Assembly (NCBI RefSeq): GCF_000367365.1
Contig: NZ_BARF01000113.1
Location: 1 to 64,000, forward strand
Source: Streptomyces prunicolor NBRC 13075
GTDB lineage: Bacteria > Actinomycetota > Actinomycetes > Streptomycetales > Streptomycetaceae
Direction of reading: 5' to 3'
Length of the DNA: 64,000 nucleotides
Of the stretch, positions 16,438 through 24,401 are shown piece after piece. Both the position numbers and the translations under genes were made by a program. Position 1 is the stretch's first letter, and every line of letters begins with the position of its first letter. Below the pieces are notes generated by a model. It worked only from the letters and a program-made list of their open reading frames with translations, was not told where the DNA came from and ran no database searches.

Positions 16438-17601
16438 CTACGAACGCGGCGGCGACAGTTGGGCGAGATCGAGGACCCTTCGCTGGATCTGCGGGGCAAA
16501 GCTCTTGACATAAGCGATCTGCTCGACACCTGCACACCCTCGGGATTCTTTAACCTCTCCAGCCCCTATGGAGTAATGGATCGCGGAAAGCCCACGGCTC
16601 TGTGCCAGCCTGACGAGTTCATAGAAAATAAGGCCGAAATAGAGCGGCAAGGACCCTTTGACCGAGTAGTCGAAGCCCGCCTGCCGTGCATAGAGACCAT
16701 GTCCGTGCGTGAAAATCAGTACGAATCCACCGAGTTGACCGTCGACTTCCGCCGTGACTACCTCGGAATGCCCCGCGACGCTGTTGGAGATGCTATGGAG
16801 GACGGCGCGGAGGGATGCCTCGTCCCCGACGGTGCCATGCCGGTCATAGAGCTGGGCTTCAAGGGGGGCCAGTTGTCCGACCAAATCGTCGGACAGCGAA
16901 CGGACACGATAGGTGACGCCCGCAGCCTCGAGTGCGCGCATATCACGTCTGACGCCGCCGCGCCGGTGCGTCCGGAGGCGAGCCAAGTAACCGGCAAAAT
17001 CTTCCGACGGCGGTAACGTCAGCGAGTACGTCGTCTCGCAGTGGAGCGCTGCGTACCCGGCCTGTTCCAGAACCGCTCTGAGCCCGTCGTCCGTCGCGTC
17101 GACGTAGAGGAAGGCAACCGACTTGAGCGCGTCGTCCCGGGCTACGCGCTCAGCCTTCTCGACGACGGCTTCGTACATTGCGCGCTGTGTTCTCATATCA
17201 AGGTCGTCAGCTGCGGCGATCCCGGAATGCGACGGATTGCGCGCGCCACAGGCCAGGCCGGGCATCAATTGTTTACTCCACCCCGTCGGCAGGCCCGTTG
17301 CCTCGACACTGATCCGGTCGATTACGTGGTCTGGACGGCAGAAGGTGAACGGGGCCTCCAGACTCAGGGGGTAGGCGGGCATCACCGCACACAAGCGATC
17401 ACCGTCGACTGCAGTGAAGTAGAGCGGCGGGCGATCGGCGGTCCGCTCAGCGTGTCGCAGCCAAGGACTCGACGAATAGAAACCTCCGTCGGGTTGTAAT
17501 GAATCCCACTGGATGAGGTCCAGCAATTCTAGACGACGGTGTACCGGGATAGAAAATCTCACGCCTTCAACCTTATCGACACCGGGTAACTTTGAATTCA
17601 C
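16438..17601 (-). CDS. FemAB/GNAT-fold (peptidogalycan-type) acyltransferase
   Basis: The GTG start overlaps the stop of the importer ATPase (GTGA), so the genes are coupled. The 387-residue protein resembles the COG3146-like branch of the GNAT/FemAB superfamily: TTYSLTLPPSEDFAGYLARL, a basic RRGGVRRDMRALEAAGV segment, and a C-terminal acyl-CoA-type fold (GGFVLIFTHGHGLYARQAGFDY, LIFYELVRLAQSRGLSAIHYS). Members include tRNA-dependent aminoacyl-transferases and CoA-dependent acyltransferases. Because no condensation domain exists in the island, this gene is one of two candidates for amide formation. Codon 196 is the rare TTA, pointing to bldA control. Substrates cannot be told from sequence. 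Confidence 0.75.
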   Translation of the reverse strand: MNSKLPGVDKVEGVRFSIPVHRRLELLDLIQWDSLQPDGGFYSSSPWLRHAERTADRPPLYFTAVDGDRLCAVMPAYPLSLEAPFTFCRPDHVIDRISVEATGLPTGWSKQLMPGLACGARNPSHSGIAAADDLDMRTQRAMYEAVVEKAERVARDDALKSVAFLYVDATDDGLRAVLEQAGYAALHCETTYSLTLPPSEDFAGYLARLRTHRRGGVRRDMRALEAAGVTYRVRSLSDDLVGQLAPLEAQLYDRHGTVGDEASLRAVLHSISNSVAGHSEVVTAEVDGQLGGFVLIFTHGHGLYARQAGFDYSVKGSLPLYFGLIFYELVRLAQSRGLSAIHYSIGAGEVKESRGCAGVEQIAYVKSFAPQIQRRVLDLAQLSPPRS

Positions 17602-18350
17602 TCAAGACCGCTCTTCTTTTCCGTCTGAAGGTCGGCCAATGTGCGCTCCACGAAATCGATCTTCTCGCCGATGATTTTTTGAGACAGCGTTCTCGGCCTG
17701 GGGACATCAATATGTTCGACATGGCGGACCCGGCCACCGTGAAGAATCATCACCCGATCGGACAGCAACACCGCCTCGCTGGCGCTGTGCGTGACAAGGA
17801 TTATCACCTTTTTCGTGGTCTTCCAGATATTCAGCAGCTCCGATCCGAGTCGTCGCCGGGTCAACGCGTCCAAGGACGCAAATGGCTCGTCCATGAGGAG
17901 CACTGGCGGATCGATTATTAAGGACCTCGCGATGGCGACTCGCTGACGCATCCCGCCGGACAACTGACGCGGGTAGAGACCACGAAAATCCGACAGATCC
18001 ATCATCGCAAGCAGGGCTTCCACACGTTCGCTCATCTCGCGTCGCGAATTCCTGGTTACGGTGAAACGCAGCCCAAACCTGACATTCTGCTCCACGGTCA
18101 GCCACGGGAAGAGGGCATAGTCCTGAAATACCACACCACAGGAGACGCGGCCCGGTACCACTTGCTGCCCTGCGACCGATGCCGAACCCTCAAAGCTCTC
18201 CAAACCGGCCAGACAGTTCAACAGGGTACTTTTCCCGCACCCACTGTGGCCGACAATCGACACAAACTCATTGTTTCCGATATCAAAATTCAATCGATCC
18301 AGAACAACATTATCACCGAAACGCTTCGTCAGATCCCTGACTTCCAGCAT
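17598..18350 (-). CDS. ABC importer ATPase, SsuB/TauB type
   Basis: The ATG at 18350 has GGAGGA 5 nt upstream. The 250-residue protein has Walker A GHSGCGKST, Q-loop FQDYALFPWLTV, signature LSGGMRQRVAIARSL, Walker B LLMDEPFASLD, and the switch His in LVTHSASEAVLL. This set and the length are those of nitrate/sulfonate/taurine-type importers. It forms an operon with a permease and a binding lipoprotein just upstream (19388-20455). Codon 144 is TTA. The substrate might be an aromatic or sulfonated precursor, but the sequence alone does not decide this. Confidence 0.93.
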   Translation of the reverse strand: MLEVRDLTKRFGDNVVLDRLNFDIGNNEFVSIVGHSGCGKSTLLNCLAGLESFEGSASVAGQQVVPGRVSCGVVFQDYALFPWLTVEQNVRFGLRFTVTRNSRREMSERVEALLAMMDLSDFRGLYPRQLSGGMRQRVAIARSLIIDPPVLLMDEPFASLDALTRRRLGSELLNIWKTTKKVIILVTHSASEAVLLSDRVMILHGGRVRHVEHIDVPRPRTLSQKIIGEKIDFVERTLADLQTEKKSGLE

Positions 18351-18394
18351 GTTCCTCCGCCACAAGTAAAGTCGGTCAGGCAAAGTCCCGGACG

Positions 18395-19306
18395 TCAGCC
18401 GACTACGGTCTCGACATGCCACCTGCAGAATCTACGTTTCGCCAGGAGAAGTATCCGGTCGAACAGGGTCCCGAGAACTGCGACGGATACGATCCCGACA
18501 AATACCGCAGGCGTGTCGAAGACCTGGCCAGAGTTCAGGATCAGATAGCCGATGCCGTTGTCCGCACCGATCATCTCGGCGGCGACGATGACCAGGAGTG
18601 CCATGGCGATCCCGATGCGCAGAGCATTGAATATCGCGGGGGCGCTGATGGGGATGACGACATACCGGAAGGTTCGCCACCGGCCTTGGCAGTTCAAGGT
18701 CCGCGCCCCGCGAAGGATCTCCTCAGGAACGGAACGCACCGCTCCGTGGACGGCGATGAGCACCGGGAAGAATACCGTGATCCCAATAAGCACATATTTC
18801 TGCAGCTCACCGGTGCCCAGCCACAGCACTGTCAATGGCACCAGAGCCAGGGGGGATATGGAGCGCGCGGCCTGGACGGGCCAGTCGAAGATGTCCTCCG
18901 CAAGGGGACTGCTGGCCAACACATAGCCGCAGATGATAGCCGCACCGCCGCCGACGATGAATCCGACCACCACGCGGCGCAGACTGGTGCCGAGGTCCTC
19001 CTGATAGACGCCGCTCGACCACAAGGTACGGAATTCTGTGATCACAGCGCCTGGCGAGGCCACGAAGAGCGGATTGAGTACTCCGGTCACGACCAGCAGC
19101 TGCCACGTCGTTATCAGACAGGCCAACGCCACCATACGGCGGAGCAGGCGACCGGACGGCCAACGGAGCGATGACCGAATCACGCCCCGCCGAAGCGCCG
19201 GCTCGGCGATTGGCGTGCGGTCACTCTGTCCTCCGAACCCGGTGCCTTCCTGATCGGCATCAGCCGGTCGCTTGGCGCGCGGACCGACCCGCCCGTTCTC
19301 TGTCAC
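18395..19306 (-). CDS. ABC importer permease, SsuC/TauC type
   Basis: GTG at 19306 is chosen for the purine-rich GAGAGAGGTGGGG about 7 nt upstream; an ATG at 19372 is in frame with a closer GAGGAA. The ~303-residue protein has a charged cytoplasmic N-terminus and six hydrophobic helices. The EAA loop for ATPase contact is visible as EEILRGARTLNCQGRWRTFRYVVIP. This matches the SsuC/TauC permease family. It lies between the ATPase gene (44 nt on) and the lipoprotein gene, so this is a complete one-permease importer embedded in a biosynthetic region. Confidence 0.92.
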   Translation of the reverse strand: MTENGRVGPRAKRPADADQEGTGFGGQSDRTPIAEPALRRGVIRSSLRWPSGRLLRRMVALACLITTWQLLVVTGVLNPLFVASPGAVITEFRTLWSSGVYQEDLGTSLRRVVVGFIVGGGAAIICGYVLASSPLAEDIFDWPVQAARSISPLALVPLTVLWLGTGELQKYVLIGITVFFPVLIAVHGAVRSVPEEILRGARTLNCQGRWRTFRYVVIPISAPAIFNALRIGIAMALLVIVAAEMIGADNGIGYLILNSGQVFDTPAVFVGIVSVAVLGTLFDRILLLAKRRFCRWHVETVVG

Positions 19307-19387
19307 GGCTGCCCCACCTCTCTCAATCAACGCATGCTCTCCGCGCACGCACGCGACGGCGCCCCCGATCATGCGTTCCTCAAGTAT

Positions 19388-20455
19388 TTAGCTGTCCGCG
19401 TGCCAGGCTTGCTGTGCCTGCTGGACGAGACTGCCGTATTCGTAGATGGCGTCGACATCCACTGAATGATCGATCATGTCCCAACGACGGAGGGCGATTT
19501 CATCCTGCGGCACCGTCGAACGCGCTATCGGAACATAGAACTGGGTCTGAAAACCATCGAGCCGGTAGCCGTCGACCCAGTCAGCCGCGGACGCCGCGGT
19601 GATACCGAGGTTCTTCAGAAGGACGTTCTTTGCCTCCTGCTCATGGTTGACTATCCAGTTGTTCGCATCGAGCGTAGCCATGAGGAGGGCAACGACCGCC
19701 TTCGGCCGCGTCTTCAGGAAATTGCGGTGAAAAGCGAAGCTGGCCATATTGTAGTTGTCGTACGGCGGGGCGCCGAGCACATTCGTGAGGATATGCCCGT
19801 AGCCCTGTGAAACGATTCCCAGGGCAGTGACATAGTCCATCAGGGCGGCATCGACGGTGTGATTCTTCAGCGCTGCGCCCATCGCCGAGAAAGGCATCCG
19901 ACTGGATCGGATGTCGGCAGCGCCGGTGCCGACGTGCAGCCCGTTTTGCGCCAGCAAAGTTCTGGCCTGCATAAAGAATCCGCTGACAACGTCGTGGGTT
20001 GCCAGGGTCTTGCCCCGGAGATCGCTGATCTTATTGATCCCGGACCGCGCGACGATGGCTGTACCGGGGTGATCCGGCGTTGCTTTGACCCAGAAAGCCG
20101 GCACGGGCACAAGCGGACCCGATTTCGCCGTTATGATCTTTTGCGTAGCGTATTGGATTGCGAGCGGAGGCAGGATCGTAGTCACATCCGCGCGGCCGGT
20201 GACGACCGGCGGGTAGAGCGATCCACCGCCGGTGGTGTTCACGTATTTCAACGCAAAGCCGTGCCGGGTGTCGAAGTGTTTCTCCCGGATCACCCAGAAG
20301 GGAAGATATGTGGATGTCGGGAAGCCCGTCATCTTGATGACGCCGTGCGGCAATGATTCGTCCGAAGAGTCTTCGGAATTCCCGCATCCGGCGGCCAGGA
20401 GGAGCGGGAACGACGTAAGTAACGCGACCGCTTGGCGGCGGCTGAGCTGGGACAC
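19388..20455 (-). CDS. ABC importer substrate-binding lipoprotein, SsuA/TauA type
   Basis: GTG at 20455 has GGGAG 7 nt upstream. The 355-residue precursor begins SRRQAVALLTSFPLLLAAGC: a twin-arginine (Tat) signal with a lipobox, so export should be folded and lipid-anchored. The mature part is a periplasmic-binding fold of the SsuA/ThiY kind (TSTYLPFWVIREKHFD, GRADVTTILPPLAIQY, RGKTLATHDVVSGFF). It heads the minus-strand operon running through the permease, ATPase, FemAB-like, MFS and HpaB-type genes. Its ligand is unknown. Tat lipoproteins of this family in Streptomyces bind sulfonates, nitrate, aromatic sulfonates or pyrimidine precursors. Confidence 0.92.
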   Translation of the reverse strand: MSQLSRRQAVALLTSFPLLLAAGCGNSEDSSDESLPHGVIKMTGFPTSTYLPFWVIREKHFDTRHGFALKYVNTTGGGSLYPPVVTGRADVTTILPPLAIQYATQKIITAKSGPLVPVPAFWVKATPDHPGTAIVARSGINKISDLRGKTLATHDVVSGFFMQARTLLAQNGLHVGTGAADIRSSRMPFSAMGAALKNHTVDAALMDYVTALGIVSQGYGHILTNVLGAPPYDNYNMASFAFHRNFLKTRPKAVVALLMATLDANNWIVNHEQEAKNVLLKNLGITAASAADWVDGYRLDGFQTQFYVPIARSTVPQDEIALRRWDMIDHSVDVDAIYEYGSLVQQAQQAWHADS

Positions 20456-21054
20456 CTCGATACTCCCGCAAACCTAGATGTCGAAATTTCAGAAACAAGT
20501 GATACGACCGATAAGCCGTGCCGGCCGGAGCGAGACTTCTCGCACGGTGTGGCCTCGGAAAATCAGTGAACCCATTTCAGGACCGGTATGGGGCACTCCA
20601 GGTCACCAACGTAATCGTGCGTGGTTCACCGGATATCAGGCTACGGTGCCGCACTGCCATGGTCGCGTCAACCCTGAACTACGTGTCCGGCTCACCCGCC
20701 GGCACCGCATGACGGTCCGTTCACTGTTGCCGCCGCTCACCCCGCGCCCACATGCTGCCGGACCACGGCAACCCGCCCCTCGGGAGCGAGTCGACCGTCC
20801 CCCCGTCCCCCCCGTCCGCACGGATCAGGAGAACGCGCGAAAGCCCAACTGAAAACCTGACGCGTACTGCAGGAAATCCACTACTGTCGCCACCCGAGAC
20901 AGGGCCGTCCTGACCATCCATCTTCAGCAAGGCCGTACGAACCTCGGATACGGCGAATAAAAAGCGATCGGTGCCGAGCGAGTTCGAAACAATGAGCATG
21001 CGGCATTACCCCGGGAGCCCAATCATGGGTCAAGGCGAACCAGAGGAGTCCCCG
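20456..21054. other. Intergenic region between divergent operons
   Basis: This ~600-nt stretch separates the minus-strand importer/tailoring operon from the plus-strand BBE gene. It must hold both promoters. I see no convincing gene in it: the frames present (for example plus 20478-20852) have no good ribosome-binding site or recognisable sequence. Base composition is less GC-rich than the flanks near 20456-20600 and 20880-21000. No clear -35/-10 pair or operator can be assigned by eye. Confidence 0.5.
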
Positions 21055-22458
21055 ATGGCAAGTACCTCGCGTCCCGACGAAGCGTCGGTCGAGCACCTCC
21101 GCAGTCACCTGCGTGGGGTGGTGATCACCCCCGACCATGCCGATTACGACAGCGCACGGTCAGTCTGGAACGGCGCCATCGACCGCCGTCCCTTCGTAAT
21201 CGCCCGACCGGCCGGCACGGCCGACGTCATCACGACTCTCGCGTTCGCCCGTGAGCATCGTCTCCCGGTGGCAGTACGCGGCGGCGGTCACAACGTGGCC
21301 GGCTTCGCCACAGTCGATGACGGTATCGTCATCGACCTGTCGGCGATGAAAGGTATCCGAGTGGACCCGGTCGCCCGGACCGTTCGAGCCCAAGGCGGGG
21401 CCTTGTGGAGCGAGCTCGACCAAGAGACCCAGGCGTTCGGCCTCGCGACCACTGGCGGGCTGGTCAGCAGCACCGGGATCGGTGGTTTCACCCTCGGCGG
21501 GGGAATCGGCTGGCTGATGCGCAAACACGGTGTCGCTGCCGACAACCTCATCTCGGCCGATGTGGTCACTGCGGACGGCGAGTTGGTCATCGCGGATGAA
21601 GAGGGCAACCCCGAACTACTGTGGGGATTGCGCGGAGGCGGCGGGAACTTCGGCGTCGTCACCGCGCTGGAATACCGCCTGCACCCAGTGGGCCCGACAG
21701 TGTACGGCGGGGTCATCTTCCATCCGGTCGAGCGAGCGGGGGAGCTGCTGCGCTTCTATTCGGAATGGACACGCAGCCTGCCCGACGAGCTGACGACGAT
21801 GGTGGTGTTCCTCTCCGCACCGCCCGAGCAGTTCATCCCCGCCGAGATGCACGGCCGACAGATGATCGCCGTCGCCTGCTGCCACACCGGCACAGCAGCC
21901 GAAGGGGAAGAGTCGCTCAAGGCGCTCCGGGACTTCGGGGATCCGGTCGCCGATGTCGTCGGCCCCATCTCCTACAGTGCTCTGCAGGGCATGTTCGACG
22001 CCTCCGCGCCCCGTGGTATCCACGCCTACTGGAAGACGCACCATCTTCCCGATCTGCCGGAATCCGCCATCGACACGATCGTTGCCCAGGCCGCGGCCAT
22101 GACCGAGCTCTTCCCGCTCAGCGCCGTCCACCTGCACCACGTGGAGGGCGCCGTCGCGCGCGGAAGCTCCGACCAGGGCGCATTCTCCCATCGGGACTCT
22201 CGTTTTGTCCTGAATCTCCTTGGCCAATGGATGCAAGACGTCACAGCGGACAGTCATATCAGTTGGGTTCGGGACAGCTGGGAGGCGCTACGCCCGTATG
22301 CCACCGGGAGTCCGTACCTCAACTTCCTGGGTGACGAAGGGAGTGCGCTCGCTCGCGCCGCCTACGGCGCCGACACGTTCGCCCGGCTCACCGCCTTGAA
22401 GAAGAAGTACGATCCGACCAACACCTTCCGCCTGAATCAGAACATCCCGCCGGCCTGA
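21055..22458 (+). CDS. BBE-like FAD-linked oxidase, mono-covalent flavin
   Basis: ATG at 21055 follows GAGGAG by 6 nt. The 467-residue protein has the PP-loop FAD domain (VRGGGHNVAGF, so His79 is the likely 8-alpha-histidyl FAD link). The glycine-rich GGFTLGGGIGWLMRKHGVAADN is next, then the substrate domain and the C-terminal BBE motif (DPTNTFRLNQNI). In bicovalent BBE enzymes a Cys lies in the GxxCDN segment; here it is GVAADN, so only one covalent bond is expected. These enzymes carry out two-electron oxidations of alcohols, amines or C-C bond formation with O2. In this pathway a hydroxy acid or aminoaryl alcohol is a plausible substrate. The 3' end overlaps the convergent PaiB-like gene by 22 nt. 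Confidence 0.9.
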   Translation: MASTSRPDEASVEHLRSHLRGVVITPDHADYDSARSVWNGAIDRRPFVIARPAGTADVITTLAFAREHRLPVAVRGGGHNVAGFATVDDGIVIDLSAMKGIRVDPVARTVRAQGGALWSELDQETQAFGLATTGGLVSSTGIGGFTLGGGIGWLMRKHGVAADNLISADVVTADGELVIADEEGNPELLWGLRGGGGNFGVVTALEYRLHPVGPTVYGGVIFHPVERAGELLRFYSEWTRSLPDELTTMVVFLSAPPEQFIPAEMHGRQMIAVACCHTGTAAEGEESLKALRDFGDPVADVVGPISYSALQGMFDASAPRGIHAYWKTHHLPDLPESAIDTIVAQAAAMTELFPLSAVHLHHVEGAVARGSSDQGAFSHRDSRFVLNLLGQWMQDVTADSHISWVRDSWEALRPYATGSPYLNFLGDEGSALARAAYGADTFARLTALKKKYDPTNTFRLNQNIPPA

Positions 22459-23102
22459 TCGGAACGGCTCACGGCGGCCTGGGCGTTCTCGTCCCGTTCG
22501 ATATTCCGCATCGCGTAGCCATGGCCTTCGAGGTCGGCCGGCTTGGCGCGTTCCACCAACCGGTCGGCCACGGCCCGCCTGTGCGGTATATCCATATTGC
22601 CACCGAATTTGAACTTGCCATTCAATTCAAGGATCGTGAGGCGAGCACCACGAATTCCCGGGAGCAGGTGCCCGTGTGCGCTCGGGTCCGTCTTGCGGTC
22701 CGGTTCCTTCTGCTGGAGTTGACTCCGTAGCACCTCGAGTTTCGCTTCGGGCCTGCTCAACAGTTCAGCCCGGCAACGCGCCTGTACTGCGGCAAAGTAG
22801 ATCGTCGGGATACCCATATCCGGATCTTCGTCACCGATGGCTCGCCAATACCCCGGTATGTAGGAATACGCCGAGGTGACACTCAGCATCACGGTGGCGC
22901 TCTCTTCCATCGCCGACCAGATCGGGTTCTTCTGCGCCAGGTGGAGGAAGACCGTCTCGTCATCGACCACGACGAACTGGGTCGGCACCACCACTGGAAC
23001 CTCTCGATCCCTGCCCCCGGCGACAAGTTGCCCGAATTCATGGGTCCGAAGGAACTCAAGCGACTCTTCACGACTCGCACGATCGACTGCAGGTATCAAC
23101 AT
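22437..23102 (-). CDS. PaiB-family FMN-binding split-barrel protein
   Basis: A 221-residue protein of the PaiB type (LEFLRTHEFGQLVAGGRDREVPVVVPTQFVV, AYSYIPGYW, KFKFGGNMDIPHRRAVADRL). In Bacillus PaiB is a negative regulator of sporulation and protease genes, and other members bind FMN or heme and may be oxidoreductases. Here it is last in the minus-strand set PabAB, CoA ligase, FAD monooxygenase, PaiB, which favours a tailoring or flavin-supplying role over regulation. A GAAGGGAAG sequence precedes the ATG. No DNA-binding motif is visible. Confidence 0.85.
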   Translation of the reverse strand: MLIPAVDRASREESLEFLRTHEFGQLVAGGRDREVPVVVPTQFVVVDDETVFLHLAQKNPIWSAMEESATVMLSVTSAYSYIPGYWRAIGDEDPDMGIPTIYFAAVQARCRAELLSRPEAKLEVLRSQLQQKEPDRKTDPSAHGHLLPGIRGARLTILELNGKFKFGGNMDIPHRRAVADRLVERAKPADLEGHGYAMRNIERDENAQAAVSRSDQAGGMF

Positions 23103-23171
23103 TTTCTTCCCTTCACGGTCGGTTCGTCCGGCTCTGTTGGCGCACGAGAACGGCGCGACTGTGACGCCCCG

Positions 23172-24401
23172 TCAATATCTTCCACGAGTCATCCCGGATG
23201 GGTCGGCTGGGCCTGCGGCGGCGCCGTAGGGCGCCGATTCCATCCATCGGCCGCAGGCGGGTAGCACGGGGTTCAGCACGGCGGCGGCCGCCTGGCGGAT
23301 ACGTCCGCCAGGGCCGGGCATCAGGTGGGCCAACACCCGCTCGGTAGCGGCCGCGTTACGCAGCGCTGCCCCATGCCGTACCTCCGCGAACCGGCCAATC
23401 AACGCCGCCCGCTCCCGCTCGGTGCCGGCACGGAAAGCCTCTGCCACCGCTGAAGCGGCCACGGCGGCGTCGGCGAAGCCGCTGTTCATGCCGCGGGCGC
23501 CGAACGGCGGGAACAGGTGAGCGGCTTCCCCGATCAGCAGCACGCGCCGATGTACGTCGGTGAACTGATCGGCCACGACCCTCAGGAACCGATACGTCGA
23601 CGCCCAGCGGATTGGCCCGGCATCCGAGTCGTCCACAACCAGTCGAAGCCAACGGCGGGCTCCCTCCTCGCTCCCCCAGTCCGCCGGGGAATCGTCGGGT
23701 CGGCACTGCACATCCACCTGGAAGCCTCCGGTGAACGGGACCAGGAGCACGTTTCGCCCACCGAGGCCTGGATGACGGTAGTGAAAGGTCCGCTCCCGCA
23801 AGAGAGGGCTGCCCTCGTCGGCTTCCACATCAATGACAACGTGGAACGCGTCGACAGGGGGCCCGGAAACTGCGATGCCCGTCGCTCGCCGCGCAGTGGA
23901 CCGCGCGCCGTCGGCGCCGATGACATACGCCGCCGACCAACGACTCCCGTCCGCCGCACGGACCGTGACACCCTCCGACGAGGCCGACACACTCTCCACG
24001 CGGCTCCCCCATACGATCTGCACTTCCGCCGCTGTGCACGCCTGGAGCAGGAACCGTTCGGTGTCCACTTGGCGCAGGCTGGTGAAGGCCGGCATTCGGC
24101 CGAGTAAGGGCTCTGGGTAGGTTCGTTCGAAAAGCTGTCGCCCGCGATACAGCGTCCGGCGCACGCGCCAGACCAGGCCGTACCTGGCTATGGCCGTGCC
24201 CAGCCCCGGGCTCGCTGCCTCAAGCAGGCGCAGCGAGTCACGGTGCACGAAGAGGGCCCGGCTACCGGGCCGCACTCTTCCCTGTTCCTCGGCTTCCAGC
24301 AGCGTCACGGCAACGCCGCGGGCGCGAAGGCTCAGCGCCGCGGCGAGACCGGCCGGGCCGGCGCCGATGACGAGGACCGTCGGGGCCGCCACCGTGATCA
24401 A
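23172..24401 (-). CDS. FAD-dependent aromatic monooxygenase (PHBH fold)
   Basis: A 409-residue group A flavoprotein monooxygenase. It shows the N-terminal GAGPAGLAAALSLRARG dinucleotide motif, the DG motif (VIGADGARSTARRATG) and the FAD-ribityl motif (LLIGEAAHLFPPFGARGMNSGFADA, with GE for the usual GD). The end matches the usual length for phenol/salicylate hydroxylase-like members without a thioredoxin-like C-terminal domain. The TTG start at 24401 overlaps the stop of the CoA-ligase gene, so translation is coupled; an in-frame GTG at codon 4 is possible. A hydroxylation or oxidative decarboxylation of an aminobenzoyl-type substrate, perhaps as its CoA ester, is an inference from the neighbours. 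Confidence 0.88.
   Translation of the reverse strand: MITVAAPTVLVIGAGPAGLAAALSLRARGVAVTLLEAEEQGRVRPGSRALFVHRDSLRLLEAASPGLGTAIARYGLVWRVRRTLYRGRQLFERTYPEPLLGRMPAFTSLRQVDTERFLLQACTAAEVQIVWGSRVESVSASSEGVTVRAADGSRWSAAYVIGADGARSTARRATGIAVSGPPVDAFHVVIDVEADEGSPLLRERTFHYRHPGLGGRNVLLVPFTGGFQVDVQCRPDDSPADWGSEEGARRWLRLVVDDSDAGPIRWASTYRFLRVVADQFTDVHRRVLLIGEAAHLFPPFGARGMNSGFADAAVAASAVAEAFRAGTERERAALIGRFAEVRHGAALRNAAATERVLAHLMPGPGGRIRQAAAAVLNPVLPACGRWMESAPYGAAAGPADPSGMTRGRY

Noticed and set aside
20478..20852. A 124-codon frame in the intergenic region before the BBE gene
   Set aside because: No recognisable domain, no ribosome-binding site, and atypical composition; treated as non-coding.
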